From assembly GCA_946699065.1 (NCBI GenBank), contig CAMPDV010000268.1:124001-188000 (forward strand): a stretch of DNA of 64,000 nt. Direction: 5' to 3'. The notes under the pieces are model-generated. The model made no database searches. It saw only the letters and a list, made by a program, of their open reading frames with translations, and had not been told where the DNA came from. Numbering within the stretch: the first letter of the stretch is position 1; each line of letters opens with the position of its first letter. The translations under genes and the position numbers were made by a program. This document shows positions 12,436 through 24,572 of this stretch, piece by piece. This stretch comes from Loxodes magnus. Its lineage: Eukaryota > Ciliophora > Karyorelictea > Loxodida > Loxodidae.

Positions 12436-13380
12436 TTTTCTTACTTTTCTCTCTTGTTTCTTTCTCAAGTTTTATTAGTTTATGTTTTAAGTATCTTATT
12501 TGCTCTCTTTACTCTAATTCTTTTAACAAATTTAAGAATCATACCTTAACTAGATCTCATCTTTCTTTCTAGATTTATATTTAAATCCAGATTTTATAGA
12601 TTTTTAGTTTTCTATTTCTTTGATACTTAGCAATGTTCAAACTATTTATTTATCTCTTTTGCATTCAAATAATTTAAGAGTATCTTATTTCCTTCTGAGA
12701 ATATTCAATCCTTTGATTCATGAATGGCTATTTTTAGATATTTTTCTAAAAATATAATTTAAGAGTTTATTCATTTTATGTTAAAAGTTATTTTGCTTAC
12801 AAATGATTCTTTATTTATTTTATTTTTGCTAAATTTTTCGTTTGAAACTAAGTCTAGGTTATGTAAATTTTAAATCCAATTTATTTTATTATTAAGATGT
12901 TTTGTATTTTACATCTAATACATGTTAATTTGAGATATTTTCTCCTGGATTTATATATTATGTCTTTTAAACTTCTCTTGAAGTGTTATATAAATCAGGA
13001 GAACTCAATTTGTAATTCTTTTCGTGATTAATAAATTAGAGATATATCTTCAAATGCTTTATTGTTTAATCTCTTTTATTAGATCGTTGAGTAACTTATC
13101 ATTTTAATCCAGATTCCTTAGTCTAATAGTACTTGATTGAAAGAAAATAGCTTACTCCTCTTCAAAAAAGTTCCCTGGAATTTTTTATTTTTAGAGTTTA
13201 TCCTACTTTAGGACTTCTATTAACTAGCTTTTAATCTCCTTTTTCCCCTTATTATATTTAAGTTACCTAAGCTTTAATAATATATTCTGATTAAAAGAGC
13301 TTAGTGCTTTTTTAATTAAAATAATCCTTAATTTTTGTTTATCTTTATCAGCTTTTTAACTTGATGCTTTATATTATATA
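12436..13380 (-). CDS. possible protein of unknown function
   Basis: The minus strand is purine-rich here, as in the proven genes of the window, and one frame gives a coherent Lys/Glu/Gln/Ile-rich protein of about 310 residues. It contains stretches such as QNDKLLNDLIKEIKQ and SKDWIFSEGNKILLNYLN. TGA would be Trp at five places. I see no known domain; parts look alpha-helical or coiled coil. No ATG is found before retroposon D, which starts at 13391 on the other strand, so the 5' end may have been cut off by that insertion. Because all stop triplets can be sense here, an open frame is weak evidence and no paralogue was found. Confidence 0.35.
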
Positions 13381-13390
13381 ATAATATAAA

Positions 13391-14240
13391 ATGGCTCCTA
13401 AGAAATAATCGAATAAAAACTAACAGGACATCGATTAATAAAACTCTCTAATCGAAATATACTCCTAGGAGCTGAAAATAAAAAATTGTAACAATCACTT
13501 CTAGACTTAATTTAACGACTAGATTCTCTAACTTTTACTGTACAACAACTATAAAATGTAAATCAATTACTAAAAATGAAAATCAGCACTAAAACATCCA
13601 ATTCTTAACTTATCTAATAACTGGAAAAAATGGAGTTAAAATAAAAAGATAACAACAAGCAAAATAATTCTGAATAACTTATTTCTCCTCATAACGATCC
13701 TATGGTAGTGGAATAGCAGTATTCCAAAACTTTTTCTAATCGAAAAAATATTAAAAATGGAAAAAATGTTGAAAATGTAAAATTAGGACATATCTCCAAA
13801 AAAGGCACAACAAGATGTTTCTTTTGTTAAAGAAATGGACATATATTTAAAAACTGCTGGCACTTTTAGAGAAAACAGAAATAAACAAGTCTAAAGTTAT
13901 GAAATGATATATCTAAGTTATGCTGTTCCCCAGAAGGAATACTTTATAAGAAAAAGGCATACGGTGGAGATTAATTACTATTGGATATAGTAAACGCTCA
14001 AAAAAGAAGAACGAGATAAATGTTTGGACCTAATTGAGATTGAAACAAGATTCCTACTGTCAAGAAGGGATAAATTAGCTTGAGTCGATACGTGATAGAA
14101 AAATGTGAGTTTAATAATTCGAGAGAAGAATGGAGCGACCCCATGAGGATTTGAGAAAACTTATAAACTAATTCCGTGACTAACCTAAAAAAGGAAAAAA
14201 TCACGTAAATAGATTATTATTATTATATATATTATTTTTT
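13391..14240 (+). mobile_element. gag-only retroposon, copy D (MAPKK subfamily)
   Basis: Starts ATGGCTCCTAAGAAA (MAPKKQ). After frame changes a PHNDPMVVE block leads into an intact CCHC knuckle at 13816-13857 (CFFC, QRNG, His, IFKN, Cys) followed by Trp encoded TGG (13858-13860), where copies F and L have TGA. The 3' region carries a hairpin (CGTGA and TCACG arms near 14171-14206) that the non-coding element at 25786-26255 shares, and ends in ATT repeats. The 0.5 kb repeat N1 abuts its tail. Target duplication is ambiguous because both flanks are TATTA-rich. Confidence 0.7.
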
Positions 14241-14735
14241 TAAAACCGCCATAGTAGTTCGAAGGTGAGCAACAAGGTCATCTTCATCAGAGGTTAGGGA
14301 AGTTAAGTACCCATAATCGACGTTATGTCTTCCTCTGCTTTGATTTGGCCTCTAGACATAAGATTCTTAGACCTTCGGCACTGGCTTAGTTTATATTTAA
14401 TTCTGGAACGAGAAAGAAATAATATTGCGAGCTTCATCAGAGATGGGGAATTTAAGTACCCATAATTGACACATGTCGTCCTCTGCTTTGGTGATGCAAT
14501 GAGACACAATCCTGCCATGTCCTTGGACCTCCAACAAGTAGATAAGAATACGAGTATTCTAAAATTATATCAGTATTGAACATTTTTATCAGTATTGAAT
14601 AATTATACCAGTATTGAACAAGGCTTATCAATATCTGATAATTTCATCAGTATCAAACATTCTTGTCAGTATGAAACATTTTTTTTAAAGAGCTGCGCGC
14701 CAACGAGAGTGCTATGCGCTCTATAATCAAATTTA
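14241..14735 (+). repeat. 0.5 kb repeat N, copy N1
   Basis: About 490 bp also found at 24731-25226 (inverted) and 37794-38290. Three parts occur in order. First, two direct copies of a roughly 55-bp block around TTAAGTACCCATAAT, each framed by TCATCAGAGGT and CCTCTGCTTT. Second, about six degenerate copies of a 19-bp unit built on ATCAGTATTGAACAT. Third, a terminal hairpin with arms AGAGC and GCTCT at 14689-14722. Its GC content exceeds the surroundings. Frames in the two directions are not kept between copies, so I read it as non-coding. Element O2 carries the same terminal hairpin. Confidence 0.85.
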
Positions 14736-15309
14736 TTTATTTATTATTTATAAGTAATTTGATTGCTTCTTTATTTCAAATCACTATTACATAGTCTTGT
14801 TAAAGGAGTAATTGAAGAAAATCTTAGTTAAAATTTGTCCGTCAGTTGGAGTGCAGATGCCCTCTTCTTTAAAATAACACTAGGAATAAAAAATTTCTTC
14901 AACTAGAATACATTAATTCTACTACATCCATTGATAATCATATTGCATCATTTGCTATTTATTTAGAGTGAACTAAAAGTTGGAAAGAACTTTTTCCAAT
15001 AAGATATGTTTATAAAGTTGCGAATGAGCATAATGATTAGAATAATTAAGCTATTTAAACATTAAGCTCTCTTTAAATAAAAATAATGGTAAAATGTAAT
15101 TTTCATTAAGTTAATAGCTGTTTATTAGTTTCTCTTGCTAACTACTAGAGACTTTATTTAATTTAATTAGCTATTTATTAATTTATTTAACTTTTAAATT
15201 AAAACATTTTTTGGTTAATTAACTAATAAACTAACTGTAGCAAGTGAAAGATAAGCTATCAGATAAACTTTTAAATATAATTGGAGTTGTTATAGCAAAA
15301 TAGAGAATA
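14736..15309. other. intergenic, imperfect inverted repeat only
   Basis: Contains an imperfect inverted repeat around 15118-15260 (TTATTAGTTTCTCTTGCTAA against a rough reverse complement near 15225-15250). No gene recognised. Confidence 0.35.
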
Positions 15310-15336
15310 GTTAAAATATTAATAAAAATTAAAAAA

Positions 15337-16040
15337 ATGTCAGGATTCAAGCCAGGATTCTTCGCGGCTCCTAAAAAGTAGGATTTAACGACATCCTAGA
15401 AAGGCTAGGACCAGGAAAAGGGTAACAAAAAGGTCACCCATCAGGATGAATCTCCACCTCTGAAGAAAAGCCTAGGAAATAGGCTAAGAATATTATGCGC
15501 TCGGAAGTCTCTAATCTCACCACATAATATTAAATAAGCTATGATTAGGTGTTTAAAATGGTGCTAGACCTCCAGGAAGAAGTAAAAAAGTTGAAGAAAG
15601 ACAATAAGAAATTAATGGAAAAACTTGAACTTGCTGATGAAATAGAGTCGAGACTCAGGACCTAAGAAAGAGACCTTAACGCATTTTGAAATATATCGCA
15701 AGACTAAAGCAGTTAATCTCAAAACTAACAATAGAAGCAGAAAGAACTGATTAGCAAATTAGAAAAAATAGAAGAAAATCAGTATAAATTGCAGCTTTAA
15801 ATGGATTGGAAGAATAAAGGAATGATCCAATGATAATTGAAGGTGAAAATAACTCAAAATTTAAACCTAAACTACAAGCAAAAAGATGTTATTATTGTAA
15901 CTCTCAAAAGCATCTGTGGAAAATATGCTAGAAATTTCTCAATTTCAAGTAAGAATATTGAAACTATTAGAAGTAGTTGGAGAACAAAAGGAAGAAACAA
16001 TAATAAATAAAGCTATCAAGAGAAAGATAATTTTAAAAAA
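15337..16040 (+). pseudogene. gag-like protein, unit E
   Basis: Starts MSGFKPGFF, changes frame near 15556 and continues as the same coiled coil as copy B (VLDLQEEVKKLKKDN, ESRLRTQERDLNAF). The next codon is TGA at 15687-15689, where B has TGG. The CCHC knuckle at 15887-15928 is intact (CYYC, NSQK, His, LWKI, Cys), and EYW with TGA follows. At least two frame changes make it a pseudogene by strict reading. Likely an RNA-binding gag, by motif. Confidence 0.65.
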
Positions 16041-17000
16041 ATGAAGCCCGGGTTTTTTACTAAATAAATTTAGATTGGTAAAAATTAAGAAGAATCAGAA
16101 GAGAAACAAATAAAAATTAGTGAAGCCAAGAAAAAGAATGAGTTCTCCTTCAAAATAAGAAACTAAAATTTAATAAGATTTTTAAGAAATTATACAGCAA
16201 GAAGTATCAGAATTCAACATCTAACAATGAATAAGCTATGAAAAGCTTATAAAGGTGGTGCTTAACCTCCAATAAGAGGTTAAAAAGCTTCGAAAGGAGA
16301 ACGCCAAGCTGACAGAATTAGTGACTGGAGGACTCTAAGATTCTATTGACCTAAGACTGAACAAAAAGGAAAGAGAAATCAGCGCACTCTAAAACTATCA
16401 ACGTGAACAGTTGAACCAGACAAACTCTCAAGTCTAAAGGATATAGGACTAAAATTAACAGCTTGAAAACATTCTTCAAAGTTAAAACCTTAACTCCCAA
16501 CTTAAAAACATGGAAATAGAAAAAGAATGCAATGAATAATAGTAGTGAAAAATGAAAATAAGTAAAAGGAAAAGTTACTACTACTGTAGTAGCTAATAAC
16601 ATTTATATAGAAATTGCTGAAAATTCTTAAAATTTAAAAAACAATATTGAATCTAGGTAAAAAGAAAAAGAGAACAACTTTATTGCAATCAAGAAAGATA
16701 AATCTAGAAGAAAAGAAAATTAATAACTGCTGTGATTATATTAAACAGGACCTTAAAGTAGAAAACTTTATGATATTCAAGATCGACCTTCTCACAAATT
16801 TATAAACTTCTTTGAGCAGCGGTCATGAACTACTGCAAATTATTTTTAATTATTTAATCAAGAGAAAGAGAAAGATTATACTGTAACAAGTTTGGGGAAA
16901 TTTAAAAGAAAAAAGACATCTAGCATCTAGATGAAAGAAGAATTAAAGGACAATATGCATGGCAAGGAGAAGAGTTGTAGAGATTTTCGGATTTTTATAT
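16041..17000 (+). pseudogene. gag-like protein, unit F
   Basis: Starts MKPGFFTKQIQ, the same start as copy I on the minus strand. After a frame change comes a long coiled coil (VLNLQQEVKKLRKEN, then QLENILQSQNLN). The knuckle at 16576-16617 has lost its first Cys (TAC for TGT) but keeps CSSQQHLYRNC. It is followed by TGA (16618-16620) where copy D has TGG, and by YW with TGA (16648-16650) where copy B has TGG. Close relative of E and B, and probably dead because of the Cys loss and frame change. Confidence 0.65.
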
Positions 17001-17101
17001 TAAGCTTCTAGAGCAATCTAAAGGCTGGCGGGAAAGAGGTTGAAATACTTCCAAGAACGCCAAAAACTTAATTTTGTATTTGTATTTGTTAAAATATTAA
17101 T

Positions 17102-18244
17102 TGCTTAAGTAGTAGAAAGCATTAGTTAATTAAAATTAAATAAGTCTATTTGTCAATCTTAAAGGAAGTTTAATATAGCTTAGATATTAATTAGCACTTA
17201 AAATATTAAAAATTCCTTAGCTTATTTAAAGAATCTATAAGAATAAGCATGACTATATAATATTTAAATATACAATTCAGATAACGAAGAAAAGACTAAA
17301 TTTAAAATAAAATGCAATATCTAAAATATTCCTTAAAATAAAATAATTCAGTTTATTGCTAATTAGAGTATGAAGTAAAAATTTAAATTAGTCTATTTGT
17401 TTTTACAATAAACAATAGCTTAATCAATCTTTATCTTTATAAATCATTAGATATATAACCTTTTTAATTTATCTTAGACTTAATAACTTACTAATTGTCA
17501 ATTTTTAACTTCTCAGATTATTATTTTTCTTTGTTTCTAGAGTTTTTAGCCCCTTAATAAATATATATTCTTAGAAATACAAATAGAACTAAAAAAATAT
17601 CAGAGAAGAAAAGTATTCATGGATAGCTTACAAATTAAAAACTACATTAAAGCAAGTTAAAGTTAGTATAATAGGAAATATTATCATTTTGGTAAGAATA
17701 AACAATTAACTGAAGCTGTTAACACTAAATTAAAATGAAAAAGACTCTAATGAGTTAATGAATTATCTTCATTAAATTTAAAATAATAGAAATATTTAAT
17801 TTGGCTTCAAATTTTACACTTCTGTAGCAAAAATCACTAAAGACTCATTTAAACTAAGAATTATAAATATTTATAGAAACAGCTGAAAAGCTAAAGTTAT
17901 ATTCTTTAGCAACTGAAAAGTATTTAGCCAATATAGGATTTAACAATATTTTAAAATATCACTAAAATATATATGCTTTTGCATAACTTTTAGAATTAAA
18001 ATCTGAAATGATTCATTAAAAAGGTTAAAATATAAAATAATAGTCTAAATAGCTTTGAAATAATAGATCTAATTCATAACTATAATTTAAATTAGCTTTG
18101 CTTTTTCTTTTATCTTAAATCCAATAAGATAAAGTGAAGCCTATATTGTTCTTTGATGAATCATAATTATCATTTTTAAAGTTAAGATAAGCATTTAATA
18201 ATAAATAATTTATAAACTTTTAGTTAAGGGTAAATAATAAAATA
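17102..18244. other. intergenic, nothing recognised
   Basis: A/T-rich flank between the E/F insertion and the Myb-like pseudogene. Confidence 0.4.
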
Positions 18245-19850
18245 ATGGATGACAATAATTCGTAAAGTATACATTCATTAAACTTTGAAAACTTTTATTT
18301 TGAGAACTAAGATAATCAAAACATATTTTAGGGTGGCTTATAATTAAAAAGATGGTGGGAGCTGAGATTGACCTTCTAATCATACTTTCTGATTTTATAG
18401 CTAGGAACAAGTTCCTTTCCTGTCGCTGAGAAAGTCCCTGGTCAAAGTCAACCTTTGCAAGGGAACGCCTTCCTTTTGATTATCCACTCCTGGTAGGGGC
18501 TTGAAGCCTGGCTGCCCATAGCGATGGAGCTCCCTGGCAACTGCTTTTCGAAAGCAACAGGATATTCCCGTTATCCCATGAAGGGAGTGTTGGGGTCGTT
18601 AAACTGCAAGAAGTTGCAGTCCAAAACTCTTTAAGTTAAAATTAATTAATTTAGGCTGGCTTTGATGAAAATTGTTTCTTACTACCCAACTAGCATGATT
18701 TCTAAGAATCGCATTTTGATTTTTAAGATACAGATTTATATGAATTGGGAAAGCAGAATGTTAGCGAAGATTTTACAACAATTGTTACTTAACTTGGAAA
18801 TAATGATAATCCAGACTTCTATAAATGTAAAAAAGAGCAATATGAAAATAGCTAAAGCCAAATACTTGATTAGAATAAAATCCACCAGCAAATAAAATAA
18901 GCAGACTAAAGAGAAGAATTATCTTAAAATAAATCAGAATCATAAAAGCAAATCCTTATCAAAGCTCAAAGGAATCAAATTAAGTACAATAATGAAAACC
19001 GCTTCACTTTACAATCTAAATGATCAAAAGAGGAAGGTTAGCTTCTCTTGGGTATTATGTAAGATAACTAGGAGCTTTCTTGAATTTAAATAAGCTAGAT
19101 TCTAAATGAAAAGATTCACGACAGCTAACAAGTGAGGAAGACCAAATATGTAAAGGAACGATGAAAGAATCACTTGGATCCTTTTGTCAACAAAGGACCT
19201 TGGACTTTAGAAGAAGATATCATCTTGATGTAGAAATTTTAAAGCGAAGGACCTAAATGAGCTCATATTTCAAAGTGTTTGAAAGGAAGAAATGAACACA
19301 AAACAAGGAATAGAGGAAAGGGTCTTTTGAAATAACTAAAATAAAACGGAGTTGATATAAATCATGTAGATTTAAAATAATTTCTACAGAAATTAAATAA
19401 TTAAAAAAAGAAAATATAGCAAGAAAATACAAATGAAATACTTGAAAAAAACGTAGATAAAAAATTAAAAAAAGAAGTAAACAAAAAATTTCGAGTAAGA
19501 AGAATCTTAAAAAAATATTAATTTGCCCACAATGCAAGAAGTGAGATAGTAACTTTTAAATCATAATCAATAGGCATTTAATACAAGTAATGAGTAAAAC
19601 GCTGAAAAACCAAGTATAAAAAGGCAAGGAAGAACCAAAAAGAAAACGAACAAATGTAAAAAATTAAATTCAATTTAGTTAAGAAATCAAGAGAATAATT
19701 GAAGATTCCAAAACAATAAAACAGATGAATAGGAAATCTCTAGTAAGATTAAAAACAATTAAAAGAAAGAACAAAAAAGAAGATGAAAAATTGAAAATGT
19801 TTAAGTATAGAGCAATGAAATAATTTAAATACAAAAAATTTTATTTTAAG
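18245..19850 (+). pseudogene. Myb-like gene, copy M2, broken
   Basis: Starts MDDNNSQSIHSLNFEN, of the M4 type. It is interrupted by a 309-bp GC-richer element at 18340-18648 and resumes at AGFDEN. Both Myb repeats are readable, and four conserved Trp positions are TGA: 19021-19023 (M3 has TGG), 19081-19083 (M3 has TGG), the ERW site (TGA in all copies), and 19258-19260 (M3 has TGG). Position D-x-NKIH is TAG here but TGA in M1, M3 and M4. The C-terminal tail shares NLPTMQEV with M4 after a frameshift in an A-run near 19485-19495. The insertion plus the frameshift make it non-functional. Confidence 0.8.
18340..18648 (+). mobile_element. SINE-like GC-richer element inside M2
   Basis: Flanked by TTTAGGGTGGCTT (18327-18339) and TTTAGGCTGGCTT (18649-18661), a 13-bp target duplication with one mismatch. 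The M4 paralogue shows the uninterrupted reading. The element starts AATTAAAAAGATGG, much as the gag elements do, is far richer in G and C than its surroundings and ends with a perfect hairpin (arms CTGCAA and TTGCAG, about 18603-18618) and an A/T tail. It contains GGTAGGGGCTTGAAGCC, resembling a pol III B box, and related cores occur at 25786, 60165 and the window end. It is probably non-coding. Confidence 0.65.
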
Positions 19851-22800
19851 AACTAATTAATACCTAAAAACTAGGAATAATTGTCTTATTATTTGAAGGC
19901 TTTTGCTTAGTATTAAGAGGATAATAAATAAAATGAAATATCTGAGTCAGCAGTATATGCAATGATAATTATTTGTAGCTATCATTAATTTTTAAAATAA
20001 AATACAATTTCTTAAAAATGATTTAAATATATGTGTTTTAAAATTGATGATAGCTTAAATTAGATGTGAAATTCTAACTTTTATATTTTTTATGAGATAT
20101 ATATCTACCTTTGTATAATTAAGATATTAGTTAATCTATGACAATATAATGTTTATATTTCGTAACTATAAATTTAGATTATAACTATCTACTTTTAAAA
20201 TTTCATTAAGTTGAAAGTTAAAATAGTTACTTAAAGCTTAAGCTATCCATTAAATTATTATAACTATTTTTATTTGGTGTAATCCCAACAATTCTAACAA
20301 TATAGCTAATGAATTAAAATTTAGCTTTAGAATATCTTTTAATTTCTCTTACTATGTTTTAATAATTTTTAACTTTTAAATAAAAATAAGTTAAAAAGTT
20401 CCTTTGGAGCTAAAATTTATCCATTACTAATCTCAATAATTTTTCATTTAACTCATAAAAGTAAAGAGATGAACAATAATTAAAAGGTTTTCTTAATTTA
20501 TCTAGGTAGTTTATTCCTTTATTGTTGAAATATTAGCTAATCTAATAGTAGTAATTTATGATTGATATATTTCTTATTTAAAACTAAGTTTATTTAAAAT
20601 TGATAGATGATATAATCTTAAATACTAAAGAGAAGCTATTTATTTTATATTTAGATATTAAAGTCTATATATTTATAAAATATAGGAAACTTAAAATTTT
20701 GATGTAATAAAAGTTAAAAGTACCTAGGCAAGGTATCTACAAGCATCTGCTTATCTATTTTAATTTTTAATTTTTTTAATTTATTTTGCAATACCATCAA
20801 ATAGTAACCTTTTTAAATGTTTTCAATGATTTTACTTGGAAAAGTATTAATTTTTAATTATCTTAGAAAATTAAAATGTACTTATACATCTTGATACTAA
20901 TTTTAATTAATAATCTTATACACATTTTTAAAATACAATCCATAAAATAGATATATTTGTTTTTAGTTATCTTCACAAAGCTTTTCATTTAAGGAAGATC
21001 ATACCATAGTTTTATCCTTATTAATAGCTTTTTATTTCGTTTGAAAGTTTTTGGATGAAGTTTAATAAATTAAAGTAAAATTAGTCAAAAATAATTAAAT
21101 TACTTCAATAGTTATTTAGTAATAAGTAAATTATGCAATAATATTGAAAATAATTATAACTAAGTCTGTCCTTACACCTTATGATATTAATTTTATTTTA
21201 TAAGTATTATAAAAGCTTTTTAGTTTTAATTTATGTTCATAGTATTTAACTAATTAATAGCTTGCTAGATGTTTAATGAATGCATGTGATATAAACATTA
21301 ATTTGGTTAATTAAAATAAATATCTAATTTGAAGAATATTTAGTAATATAGCTTTAATTCAAATTACTTAGAAGTTTAAATTTTTTTAAATGTTTAACTT
21401 ACTAACTTAGTCATCAAAGAATCGTAAAAGGACTCTTTGATGAGAGTGGTTTAATAATAATTATAATAAGTTACCTAATATAAAAGAAATGCTTAATTAA
21501 GATGATTTTAATTTTACTTAGTAAAAGAAAGACAGGTTTGATATAAATGTTAAATAAGATTTTCTTAATAAGTCAATGCAGCACTTTAAATGTATAAACT
21601 TCAATAAGTTAAAGACTACTAATCTTCATAATTGTATATATAGCTTTATTTCTTTTCTTTTTTAGTTGCTTAAGCTCTTGGAAAATACTACAGAACTAGC
21701 TTTTCATATGAGGGTGAAGCATTTATTCTTTTTTATAAAATCTAAGCTTTTCATTTAAATTTAATGATTAAATAATCTTTTGCAAAGTAAAGACATTTGA
21801 TTTATTTATCGGTGCTCTTAAAGTAGTTAGCTAATAGCCATATCTTAGTAAAATAATAAGTAATTAAATAATTTAATTGTATAGCCTAGCTATATAGATA
21901 GAATAATTTAATTAAACGTATATCTTTTAAATTTATATTAGAATTTATAAAATTTACATCAAGCATCTTACTTCTATTAAGTATCTAGCTTTCCTTTAAT
22001 TGAAAGATACTTAATAAGAGTAGCTATTTTTTAACGAAAATAAATAATAAATTTTAAGAAAATTATAGAAGATTGATTTATCTTCAACTGTATAGATAAT
22101 AAAAATTATTTATAAAATTGGAGTTTGTTAATAGAGTAGCAGAACTTACTTCTGTATATTTTTAAAAATATATTTCATACAAATGTTCTATATTTATCTT
22201 ATAACTAAAATAGTTAAGCGAAAAAACTTGCTTTGCAAATTAATATTTAAAAACAAAAAAACCAGATCTAAATTACAGGAGAGAAAAAGATCCTATGAAT
22301 GAGTTTCTAAATGCTGAATTTCTTTAGATTGTAAATTTAGATTAACTTCTATCAGAAGGGTTAAATTTATAAACATAAGAGTATTTATATATATGAGTTT
22401 ATCAAATCTTTAGATTAAATAGGATTATTTATCACTTTTAAAACCTTTAAATTTAAATTAATTAATAAAGGATTATGTATTTATTGTCAATCAGTCTAAT
22501 ATCTCATTCAATTATTTCCAAACTTAGTATTTGCTTCCATAACTTTTGATATAATAATCACTCAATAACCATATAATTATAATAGTCTGCTTGTTATTAG
22601 ATAGACATAATTTAAAATTGCTAATTCTATTTCTTCTATCTTGATAAACAATATGTTAGTTATAAATTTAATAGCAGCTAGTTTCGTTATTTAGCTTATA
22701 TAAGATAAAATAATTAACTTTAACCACATTAATTTTTAATCATTTGATTGACTAATTTCTTTAATACTTAAAGCTTTTTAGAGATAAAATTGACTTGATA

Positions 22801-23744
22801 GTTTATAAAAGTAAAGGAAATTATAGGTAAAGCAAAGGGTTTTAATTAATTTATATAAGTTGTTGCATCTTATTAATAAATAAACAATAGGAGTGAAGCA
22901 GAAAGATTGAAAATATATAAGATAAACATTTTAAATTACACTTTTGCTAGTAAGTTGATTCAATAGAGAAACTACATATATTAAGAAAATTATAAAGATA
23001 TTTCATCACTTATTAAATAAATATTTGAATGAAGCAGATATAACTGGAACCTTCCTAATCAAAAATACAAACTTAGCTTAGAATGAAAGTAATGCTATAA
23101 ATTACTTAGACTTACTTTTTAACTCTTAAATATTTTAAATTCTTAAGAAGAAATACAAAACTAAAATTAAAATTACATCCTATAAACAGGGATTTTTCTA
23201 AGTAAATAGTTATTTTGTTGGTAAAATACTATAAAAATATATTGATAATCAAATAAATTAAGCAAAAAGTATACTAACTCTTTTAAATTTCTTAAACAGG
23301 TTTATCTCTATATAATACAAATAAATAAATATATTTCTCAGCTTAAAATAAGGAGAATTGTAATATAGTTAAAAATAAAGAATTAGTAGGTTTAAAAGCA
23401 TTATAAAGTAAGCTTTAATAGCTATTTAATTAAATAAGCTATTATGCCTATTAATTCAGTTAAGATTTTAATTTTATTATTTTTGCAAGCCTTTTATAAA
23501 TAATTTTAAGTATTTTTCTATTAATATAAACATTTTATACGCATGCAAGTTCAAATGAGTATAATGAAAATTTATTTTTCTTTGCTTTAAAACAAAAAAA
23601 TAGTTTCCTCAAATAAGCCAAAGCAGAAAAAGTTTCATTTTTGTATCCAATAAATTGAATAGCCATAATAAGTTAATTTAATAAAGCACTTAAAATTTAA
23701 ATTGATTAAAAAAAGGATAAAAGGATAAAAATTAAGTTTATAGT
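19851..23744. other. long intergenic stretch with two hairpins
   Basis: About 3.9 kb of A/T-rich DNA without a gene I can support. A perfect 10-bp inverted repeat lies at 21411-21443 (TCATCAAAGA and TCTTTGATGA). A longer imperfect one lies at 21969-22024 (arms containing CTATTAAGTATC and GATACTTAATAAG). A stretch near 22259-22450 can be read as protein but has no paralogue or motif. Confidence 0.4.
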
Positions 23745-24572
23745 CTTAGAAAAGAGCTCCAGGGTTCACTTGTTTTTGTTCCTGCTCTTTCCTGAACTAA
23801 AGGACTGCGTAGGACTACATTAGTCCGCCATCCTTGTCTCTCCCTCATCCACTAATTATCTTTATAGTTTCTTCTTCCATTTTTATAAAACTCGTTGATT
23901 CTTGAGTTGTAGAATTTCTTTCTGTATACTTATCCTGTTCCTGTTGGTCATATTCTGAAAAGTTAGTCTAATATTTATTACTTGTTAATTTTTTCAATTT
24001 CTTGTTTCTTCCAGCATTTTTTCCAGCAATTATTTTTCTAGCATAAATAGCACCGAATCTTTTTGCGATAATAATTGATCTTATTTATTTCTTATTATTA
24101 GAATTCCGATTCGATTTCCATTGGGATATTTGATTATTAATCTTATTAATCTTATAATTTTAAAATTATTACTTGTTATTATTCTTGTTTTTCTTAATGT
24201 TGCTTTATTTTATATTCAATTAAAAAAAATGAAATTGGAACATTTGAGGGACTTCGTTAAATTATTTATCAATTTATTCCAATTTAATTACTATTTACGA
24301 TTAGATTTTATTTAATGATTCATCTATGGATGGGAATTATAGGTTTAATTATTCCATTAATTTTTCTAGTAAGTTTTCTAAATTTTCTATTTTTTATCTT
24401 TGCTTTTTCAAGTCATATTGGATATTTGATATCCTTTGCTGAACTAATTATGCGAAGGATTTCTTAGATTATTAATCTTTATCTTATTAAGGCTATTCTT
24501 CAATTAAATTAGGTTATTCTTATTTTTTCAAGTATTCGTTAATAGAAGTCTATTATTTCTTAGGTGCCATTT
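23745..24572 (-). mobile_element. gag-only retroposon, copy J (MAPKK subfamily)
   Basis: ATG at 24570 starts MAPKKQQTSINEYLKKQEQ, and a Gln/Lys-rich coiled coil follows (KKQRQKIENLENLLEKL). After a frame change a degenerate knuckle is encoded at 24052-24014: CYLC, QKNN, Cys, WKK, Cys, then Trp as TGG. The expected His appears replaced. The 3' end has a perfect hairpin, arms GGACTA and TAGTCC at 23812-23826, within a larger motif that matches the 3' module of copy K and element O2. Frame change and His loss suggest a dead copy. Confidence 0.65.

Larger units (their letters stand above)
15324..17087 (+). mobile_element. composite of two gag-only retroposons, copies E and F in tandem
   Basis: One pair of target duplications, GTTAAAATATTAAT at 15310-15323 and 17088-17101, encloses two complete gag-like frames in the same orientation. 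Unit E starts at ATG 15337 (MSGFKPGFFAAPKK). Unit F starts at ATG 16041 (MKPGFFTKQIQ) and follows the knuckle and basic tail of E with no intervening 3' hairpin or tail. The single outer target duplication implies that the pair inserted as one unit, or that F entered E without leaving a visible duplication. The F end has a GGCG/CGCC hairpin (17025-17062) and a short GTATTT tail. Confidence 0.75.

Noticed and set aside
22259..22450. Possible coding stretch on the plus strand
   Set aside because: Readable as protein only because all triplets may be sense; no paralogue or motif.
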